Shown piece after piece: positions 13,926-18,837 of a stretch of 18,837 bases of DNA (within the stretch, counting starts at the first letter, position 1; each line of letters begins with the position of its first letter). The translations under genes and the position numbers were made by a program. The notes below the pieces were generated by a model. It ran no database searches. It saw nothing but the letters and a program-made list of their open reading frames with translations, and was not told the DNA's origin. The DNA is from DYGT01 sp964607795 (GTDB taxonomy: Bacteria; Patescibacteriota; Microgenomatia; UBA8517). The stretch lies in the NCBI GenBank assembly GCA_964607795.1, contig CAZSLA010000016.1:1-18837 (forward strand). Direction: 5' to 3'.

Positions 13926-16100
13926 ATGGAAGAAAAAAGAAATTACTATTGGTCACTTATTATTGAGCCGAACTGGCTTTCTGCCGCAATATGGACCATG
14001 GAAAACGCAAGCATCCGTGTGATGGCCATGAGCACGCCTTTTGCCTGGGGCAGCGTGGGTGACTTGGTGGAGGCTGCAAACAATGCTTTGTCCGAGGCCA
14101 CGGAAGGCTACCCCGAAGATGCCCCTGACCCGAGCCAAACAGTTTTTGGTGTTTCCCCCGCTTGGGTGGCCGAGGGCAATATCAAGCCCGAATACCTAGA
14201 TTATATCCGCCAAATCTGTACCAAGCTTTCTTTAAAGCCCGGTGGTTTTGTGGTTTTACCGGAGGCCATTGCCCATTATGTCAAGGTGGATGAGGGTTCA
14301 CCCCTGACCGGCATCATCATCGGTGTAGGTGCCAATAGCCTGGATCTGACCATCTTTCGGCTGGGGAATTTGGTGGGCACGGTGGAAGTGGGCCGCAGTG
14401 TCTCCATAGTGGATGACGTGGTGGAGGGGCTTGCGCGCTTTAAATCCCCGGAGCATTTGCCTTCGCGCATCATGCTTTATAACGGCAAAGTGGAGGAGCT
14501 TGAAGACGTGCGGCAAAACTTGATAAGTGAAGATTGGCTAAGCCGCGCCGAGGAAAAAGTGCACTTTTTGCATACGCCAAAAATTGAAATTGTTGACCCG
14601 AAAAGTAAAATCATTGCTACGAGCCTGGCCGGTGGGTCCGAGCTTGGAGAAGTGAAGGCAATCACAGTTGACGGCGAGGAAAAAAAAGAGGAGGCTGTCG
14701 AGAATACTCAGGTGCCCGACCCGGCCTTGACAACCAGCAGCGAGGTTACGCCCGAGGAGCTGGGATTTGTTTTGGGCGAAGATGTGCGCGAGTTCAACCA
14801 GGCAATAGAAACAAATCAGGAAAATAACTTGGGGGCAAGTTACAATCAGCCCTCCAAGCGTCGTATCTCCAACCCTTTGAAAGAAGTATCAGGGTTATTG
14901 GCCAAAATACCCTTTCCTCGACGTAGTACTCACTCGCTTCCTAAGTCCAACTTGCCACTTCACCCAAGAAAGCGGTTTTTTATGATTGCAATTATTTTGT
15001 CCATGATTTTAATCGTGGTTATGGGAGCTTTGTGGTGGTGGGTGCCCAAAGCCCAGGTTGCCGTGTATGTGGCGCCCCAAAACCTGGAGCACAAGGAAAG
15101 AGTTACTTTTGATGAGTCTGCCCAGGATTTAAATGTGCAGGAAGCTGTGGTACCGGCGAAAATCGTCACGGTGACAGTTTCTGGCAATAAAACCCGCTCG
15201 GCAACCGGCACTAAGATTGTGGGCGAAGAAGCCAAAGGCAAGGTGAGCCTGCGAAACGGCACGGCTGTAGAAATAGAGATTGATGCCGGCATGACCATAG
15301 TGGGGTCCAATGACTTGCGCTTTACGGTTGATGAGGACATAGTGGTGCCCGAGGCCTCAAGCCCATCATCCCCGGGCTCGGCAAGTGTAAATGTGACTGC
15401 CGCGGACATTGGCGCGGATTATAATTTGGCCAAAGGCGAAACCTTTGTAGTGGGTAATTATCCCAAAAGCGAGGTGGATGCGGTTTCCGAGGAGGATTTT
15501 AGTGGCGGCTCCAGCGAAGAAATTGTTGCAGTGTCAAGGGCAGATATGGATGCCTTGAGCGAAGACTTGTTAAAGGAACTTGAGGGCAAAGGCAGAAGTA
15601 AGATTGAACAGGAAATTGCCCAAAGCCAGGTCTTTATTCCGGATACAATCCAAAGCAAAAGGACAAGCACTAACTTTAACCACAGTGAGGGCGACGAGGC
15701 CAATGAGGTGAAACTGGACATGGAGCTTCGTATCACCGGCCTGGTTGCGGAAAGAAGCAAGCTAAATGAATTGGCCAAAAAGCTTTTGGAAGGGAGTGCC
15801 CCCGAGGGCTTTGTCATGCGCGACGAGCAGCTGGAATTTGATTATGATTTAATTGATACAGACGACGGCGAGTGGGAGTTTGATATTGGCTTCACCGCCA
15901 ATCTTTTACCCGATGTGGACCCGGATGCAATTGTGGATAAAATTTCCGGCAAAAGCAAGACCGCGGCTGAAGATTATCTTAAAACAATCCCCGGCTTTAC
16001 CCGCGCCGAAGTCAAAATCAGCCCGCCTTTGCCCGGACGGCTACGCGTTATTCCTTATATCGATTCACACACAACGGTTGAGGTAGTTGCTGATTATTAA
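13926..16100 (+). CDS. Fusion protein: ASKHA/PilM-like domain - TM - baseplate-J-like domain
   Basis: This 724-aa membrane protein has three parts. Residues 1-245 look like an actin-like (ASKHA, PilM/FtsA-type) fold: IIEPNWLSAAIW (phosphate-1 position), GFVVLPEAIAHYV (108-120), IIIGVGANSLDLTIF (130-144, phosphate-2 position) and PSRIMLYNGKVEELEDV (179-195, adenosine position). The usual Asp and Gly residues are partly replaced, so nucleotide binding is uncertain. A charged, low-complexity linker (about 245-345) leads to one membrane span (351-373). Residues 376-724 should be outside. They carry GKVSLRNGTAVEIEIDAGM (438-456), RFTVDEDIVVPE (465-476), an IGADYNLAKGETF block (495-507) and FSGGSSEEIVAVS (525-537), the pattern of baseplate J/gp47-like proteins. 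It starts 8 nt after alaS and ends one base before the sortase. Domain calls are by pattern recognition; the role in surface assembly is inferred. Confidence 0.75.
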   Translation: MEEKRNYYWSLIIEPNWLSAAIWTMENASIRVMAMSTPFAWGSVGDLVEAANNALSEATEGYPEDAPDPSQTVFGVSPAWVAEGNIKPEYLDYIRQICTKLSLKPGGFVVLPEAIAHYVKVDEGSPLTGIIIGVGANSLDLTIFRLGNLVGTVEVGRSVSIVDDVVEGLARFKSPEHLPSRIMLYNGKVEELEDVRQNLISEDWLSRAEEKVHFLHTPKIEIVDPKSKIIATSLAGGSELGEVKAITVDGEEKKEEAVENTQVPDPALTTSSEVTPEELGFVLGEDVREFNQAIETNQENNLGASYNQPSKRRISNPLKEVSGLLAKIPFPRRSTHSLPKSNLPLHPRKRFFMIAIILSMILIVVMGALWWWVPKAQVAVYVAPQNLEHKERVTFDESAQDLNVQEAVVPAKIVTVTVSGNKTRSATGTKIVGEEAKGKVSLRNGTAVEIEIDAGMTIVGSNDLRFTVDEDIVVPEASSPSSPGSASVNVTAADIGADYNLAKGETFVVGNYPKSEVDAVSEEDFSGGSSEEIVAVSRADMDALSEDLLKELEGKGRSKIEQEIAQSQVFIPDTIQSKRTSTNFNHSEGDEANEVKLDMELRITGLVAERSKLNELAKKLLEGSAPEGFVMRDEQLEFDYDLIDTDDGEWEFDIGFTANLLPDVDPDAIVDKISGKSKTAAEDYLKTIPGFTRAEVKISPPLPGRLRVIPYIDSHTTVEVVADY

Positions 16101-16101
16101 C

Positions 16102-16761
16102 ATGAAAAAATGGCTTGGGTTTTTGAGTGCGGTTTTGGGATTTGGGCTTTTGGTATATGTGTTTGTGCCGATTTTGCTGTATGAATTAAATGCCTCCGGA
16201 AGCTCCAAATATTTGTCCCCCATTCCCGAAGGCGAAGTCTGGGCCGCAAGCGGCGAAAGCATAGACTTTACCAAGGCCAAAAACTGGTTCCCCAATTCTC
16301 ACCCCGTCGAAAATAAAAATCTGGGAGTTGAGTATTACTTGCTTTCCATCCCCAGCCTCAAAATTGAAAACGCCACGGTGCGCATTGGCGGCGAGGACCT
16401 AGATGAATCCCTGGTCCAGTACCCAGGCACGGCACTTCCCGGCAAAAAGGGCAATGCCGTGGTTTTTGGGCACTCAATTTTGCCCCAGTTTTTCAACCCG
16501 AAAGATTATCTGACAATCTTTTCCACCTTGCCGGAAATTAAAAAAGGTGCCGAAATAATTATCAATTATGACGGCATTACTTATGCTTACCGCGTGGAGG
16601 ATAAATTTGAAGTTCTGCCCACGGACATACAGATTCTGGAGCAAAATATATCCGATTCATACTTGTCTTTGGTAACGTGTGTGCCGCCCGGGCACCCCTT
16701 AAGGCCAAAGCGTTTGATCGTCCGGGCAAAAATTTCGCCTGTGCGTCCAAAAAATCAATGA
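16102..16761 (+). CDS. Sortase (class C60 cysteine transpeptidase)
   Basis: Sortases cut a C-terminal sorting signal and join surface proteins to the envelope or to each other. The 219-aa product has an N-terminal membrane anchor (about 4-27), a variable linker, and a sortase beta-barrel with the catalytic His in VVFGHS (H124), Cys in LVTCVPPG (C193) and Arg in KRLIV (R204). ATG 16102 is used because the in-frame TTG at 16087 lies within the preceding gene. It begins one base after the fusion gene and its stop overlaps ruvX (ATGA). The sub-class is not clear. Candidate substrates are the CSLREA protein downstream, whose C-terminus is outside the window, or others elsewhere. Confidence 0.93.
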   Translation: MKKWLGFLSAVLGFGLLVYVFVPILLYELNASGSSKYLSPIPEGEVWAASGESIDFTKAKNWFPNSHPVENKNLGVEYYLLSIPSLKIENATVRIGGEDLDESLVQYPGTALPGKKGNAVVFGHSILPQFFNPKDYLTIFSTLPEIKKGAEIIINYDGITYAYRVEDKFEVLPTDIQILEQNISDSYLSLVTCVPPGHPLRPKRLIVRAKISPVRPKNQ

Positions 16762-17132
16762 CAATTATTGGCATAGACTGGGGAGAGGTTAAAATCGGCG
16801 TTGCCATTTCGGCAGGGAGATTGGCTGAACCTCTGGCTGTTTTTACGCGAGATATATTTATGAACCAAATAGCAAAAATTATAAAAGACTATAAAGTAGA
16901 GAAAATTATTATCGGAGTATCCGAAAGTGAAAGTGAAAAAAAGGCACGTGAGTTTGGCGGGGAATTAGCAAAGATCGTTTCAGTGCCTATAGAATTCACG
17001 GATGAAACCCTGTCCACCTATGAAGCCCAGTATTTGGCAATAGAGGCGGGTGTGCCGCAAAAAAAGCGCAAGCTGATGGAGGATGCATACGCGGCAGCTT
17101 TGATTTTGCAGAATTACTTGGACAGCCTTTAA
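16758..17132 (+). CDS. ruvX: RuvX/YqgF putative Holliday junction resolvase-like nuclease
   Basis: RuvX (YqgF) is an RNase H-fold protein implicated in rRNA 5' processing and Holliday junction resolution. The 124-aa product has GIDWGEVKIGVAIS (5-18, catalytic D7), a central strand KIIIGVSESE (49-58), FTDETLSTYEA (80-90) and MEDAYAAALILQNYL (107-121, D109). Length is slightly below the usual 135-150 aa. ATG 16758 gives the canonical N-terminus and overlaps the sortase stop by ATGA; an upstream in-frame ATG at 16677 would add 27 residues read from inside the sortase gene and is rejected. The glycine/proline loop after the central strand (usually GLPxxxDG) is replaced by SESESEKK. Confidence 0.93.
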   Translation: MTIIGIDWGEVKIGVAISAGRLAEPLAVFTRDIFMNQIAKIIKDYKVEKIIIGVSESESEKKAREFGGELAKIVSVPIEFTDETLSTYEAQYLAIEAGVPQKKRKLMEDAYAAALILQNYLDSL

Positions 17133-17140
17133 GATTTAGC

Positions 17141-17169
17141 TTGCAAATTATAAAAGAAAAATTTAGTAT
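17141..17169 (+). promoter_or_regulatory. Promoter candidate for the CSLREA gene
   Basis: TTGCAA (17141-17146) and TAGTAT (17164-17169) are separated by 17 bp. The predicted start of transcription is near 17176, about 5 nt before ATG 17181. No terminator hairpin is seen between ruvX and this gene. Confidence 0.4.
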
Positions 17170-17180
17170 TAATAAAGAAT

Positions 17181-18837
17181 ATGCAACGCTCTCTTGTCCA
17201 TACATATAAAATATTTGTTTTTCTCTTTTCTTTTTTTGCTTTTGGCTTATTTGTCACAAGTCGTGAGCCTTTTGTTTTTGCCGCAACCTACACAGTCACC
17301 AAAACCGCAGACACCAACGACGGCACCTGTGATGCAGACTGCTCACTCCGTGAAGCCATTGCGGCCGCTAACGCCAACGGTGGCCATGACACGATTGAAT
17401 TTGATATTCCTGAATCTGATGACGGCTACATCCCACCTTCAGGAGATGTGCATGGATATTGGAGAATTGAAACTACCGGCACACTAACCCTTTCAGATAA
17501 CGATGGTGTTATTATAAACGGGTATTCTCAGCCTGGCGCTTCCCGCAATACAGCGCCTTTCGGCGAAACAATAAATACTATTCTGACAATACAGATCAGC
17601 TCGCCAGCAGATTTTATTGTTGCCAACGGAGCCGGAAATAATCACATCACCGGATTGAACGTACATTCTAGAAGCACAGGAAATGCCATTTTTTTAAACG
17701 CATCAGATAACAATTGGATTGAGGGAAACTTTTTCGGTTCTGACATAACAGGCGAACTCACTGAGGGTGGATGGGGAAATTTAACTGTATATCGATATAC
17801 AGACTCTCCTCGGTCAAAGCACAATACTATCGGAACAAATGGTGATGGTTCGGGAGACGCAGGTGAGCGGAATCTGTTTCTGACTAACAATTCGACGAAC
17901 AACGGCACTATATATGATACAGGAGAAGAGACAATAATTGCTGGAAATTATATAGGAGTTAACAAAACTGGCAGGATATGTGGAACAGGTATAATGAAAC
18001 GACAACATATTTTCCTAACAGGAGAAACAGTCAGAAGTAGAGTTGGCACAGACTTTGATGGTATTTCTGATACAGAGGAGGCGAACATTATAGGTTGCAC
18101 AAACACTGATTATCGAGCATTGATTCGAGCAGGGGGACTCAACAATCTTATACAGGGCAACTTTGTCGGTACAAACCCACACGGGGATGATTTGAGCGAC
18201 CTGCCTGTTCCTGGTATCAAGGATCGAGACACTACACTTATAAATTCAGTCATCAAGGGAAACGTTATAAAACATAACCAAGGCATAGTCGGGGAAGCAG
18301 GAGGAATTCTGATACATACACCAACCAGCAGGGGGAACACTTACATAGACAATGTGATTTATGGAAATGGGGATGTTGCAGAGATAGATCTGAACAACAA
18401 TGGGATATCCCCTAATGACCTCGGTGACCTTGACACCGGCCCCAATGACCTCATGAACTACCCAGAAATCCAGGGGGCTGAGTATCTGGGGAACGGGCAA
18501 TACAAAATCTGGGGATGGTTGGAGGCAAAGCTGAGTGAAGCTCCGTTTACTATTGAAGTCTGCAAATCCTCAAACCATTCCTCGGGGTATGGTGGATGTC
18601 TGGAATCTTTGGGGACCATGATTACCTCCGAGCGCATGTGGAGTATGGAGGTAACTGTATCTGGAGACAATGAAGGAAGCTTAAGCACATTTACCGCCCT
18701 TGCCACCAATGCCAATGGCTCCACTTCCGAGTTCGGACCCAACTTTGGGGGAAGCATCCATGGCCCGGGTGCCCCAGCTCCCACTCCCAAAAAACCAGAC
18801 CTTTTGAGTATGCACTCAGGATTTGTTACAAAAGGAG
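17181..18837 (+). CDS. Secreted CSLREA-domain beta-helix surface protein (partial, 3' end outside)
   Basis: The frame from ATG 17181 is open to the window end (552 codons, no stop). Residues 1-35 are a signal peptide (basic MQRSLVHTYK, hydrophobic IFVFLFSFFAFGLFV, cleavage near FA-A). A CSLREA module follows at about 36-70 (TYTVTKTADTNDGTCDADC, then SLREAIAAANA). The middle is a predicted right-handed parallel beta-helix, with three related turns spaced about 70 residues apart at 177-191, 251-264 and 321-335, each containing a GN(F/Y)xG(T/V/S)(N/D) core. A block near 402-430 (IDLNNNGISPNDLGDLD) and a later beta domain (ATNANGSTSEFGP) are typical of these proteins. A proline-rich linker (PAPTPKKP) near the end suggests a stalk before an anchor. 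It is probably exported to the cell surface, and its neighbour sortase may attach it. Confidence 0.88.
   Translation, partial: MQRSLVHTYKIFVFLFSFFAFGLFVTSREPFVFAATYTVTKTADTNDGTCDADCSLREAIAAANANGGHDTIEFDIPESDDGYIPPSGDVHGYWRIETTGTLTLSDNDGVIINGYSQPGASRNTAPFGETINTILTIQISSPADFIVANGAGNNHITGLNVHSRSTGNAIFLNASDNNWIEGNFFGSDITGELTEGGWGNLTVYRYTDSPRSKHNTIGTNGDGSGDAGERNLFLTNNSTNNGTIYDTGEETIIAGNYIGVNKTGRICGTGIMKRQHIFLTGETVRSRVGTDFDGISDTEEANIIGCTNTDYRALIRAGGLNNLIQGNFVGTNPHGDDLSDLPVPGIKDRDTTLINSVIKGNVIKHNQGIVGEAGGILIHTPTSRGNTYIDNVIYGNGDVAEIDLNNNGISPNDLGDLDTGPNDLMNYPEIQGAEYLGNGQYKIWGWLEAKLSEAPFTIEVCKSSNHSSGYGGCLESLGTMITSERMWSMEVTVSGDNEGSLSTFTALATNANGSTSEFGPNFGGSIHGPGAPAPTPKKPDLLSMHSGFVTKG

Noticed and set aside
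14960..15409. 149-aa open frame on the minus strand inside the fusion gene
   Set aside because: Ser/Thr-rich shadow of the plus-strand frame, with no promoter or domain.
16677..16757. N-terminal extension of RuvX by 27 residues
   Set aside because: It reads the sortase C-terminal codons in another frame; RuvX proteins begin close to the GIDxG motif, which ATG 16758 provides.
224..17132. Use of an alternative genetic code (UGA as Gly)
   Set aside because: infB, nusA and others contain no in-frame TGA, and pnp, ftsK and the sortase end naturally at TGA just before the next gene, which fits the standard bacterial code.
17194..17487. 97-aa plus-strand frame at the start of the CSLREA gene
   Set aside because: It is the wrong frame; the frame from 17181 gives a signal peptide and CSLREA module and stays open for 552 codons.
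18458..18790. 110-aa minus-strand frame near the window end
   Set aside because: Antisense to the open CSLREA frame; proline and serine rich with no domain.
1..18837. tRNA, rRNA, CRISPR array, insertion sequence or prophage module
   Set aside because: Intergenic gaps are short and contain no cloverleaf, repeat-spacer pattern, transposase or terminal inverted repeats. The baseplate-J-like domain stands alone with no other tail genes, so it is not called a prophage.

Overview
The window reads as a chromosomal segment from a Candidate Phyla Radiation (Patescibacteria) bacterium, probably of the Microgenomates or Parcubacteria type. This rests on protein architecture, not on a database search. 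The housekeeping proteins are stripped down: NusA has no C-terminal acidic repeats, IF2 starts almost directly at its G domain, AlaRS is about 581 aa, and a Lon-like protein is only an AAA+ module. RNase J is divergent, and a cell-surface cluster includes a sortase. Several genes end in TGA and no in-frame TGA needs recoding, which argues against the UGA=Gly lineages (Gracilibacteria, Absconditabacteria). Almost every gene is on the + strand and tightly packed. Shine-Dalgarno sequences are poor, and several genes have a -10-like box only a few bases before the start codon. No tRNA, rRNA, CRISPR array or insertion sequence was seen, and no gap longer than 300 bases lacks a gene.

Layout. 1-99: the last 32 codons of an unrecognised gene. 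130-3579: a promoter and a terminator-like hairpin, then nusA, infB and a DHH-phosphoesterase-like gene that has lost most of its catalytic motifs. 3580-8972: a weak terminator and a strong promoter, then rpsO, pnp, a protease-less Lon-type AAA+ gene and RNase J. The first two blocks are a collapsed form of the widespread nusA-infB-rbfA-nrnA-truB-ribF-rpsO-pnp order. 8973-9118: a 146-bp intergenic region with a 13-bp direct repeat and three TATAAT boxes. 9119-17132: ftsK, a RodZ-like gene, a small membrane protein, a shortened alaS, a large ASKHA/PilM-like - transmembrane - baseplate-J-like fusion, a sortase and ruvX, with gaps of at most about 30 bases or overlaps. 17181-18837: the first 552 codons of a secreted CSLREA-type beta-helix surface protein that runs off the window.

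How they fit together. The first half handles transcription elongation and termination, translation initiation, the ribosomal protein S15, and RNA decay (PNPase and RNase J side by side with an AAA+ ATPase). The second half combines division and DNA translocation (FtsK), shape control (RodZ-like), cell-surface assembly (fusion protein and sortase, with the CSLREA protein as a possible client) and alanyl-tRNA synthesis. The most unusual item is the 724-aa fusion at 13926-16100, which joins a cytoplasmic actin/PilM-like fold to an exported region resembling phage baseplate protein J.
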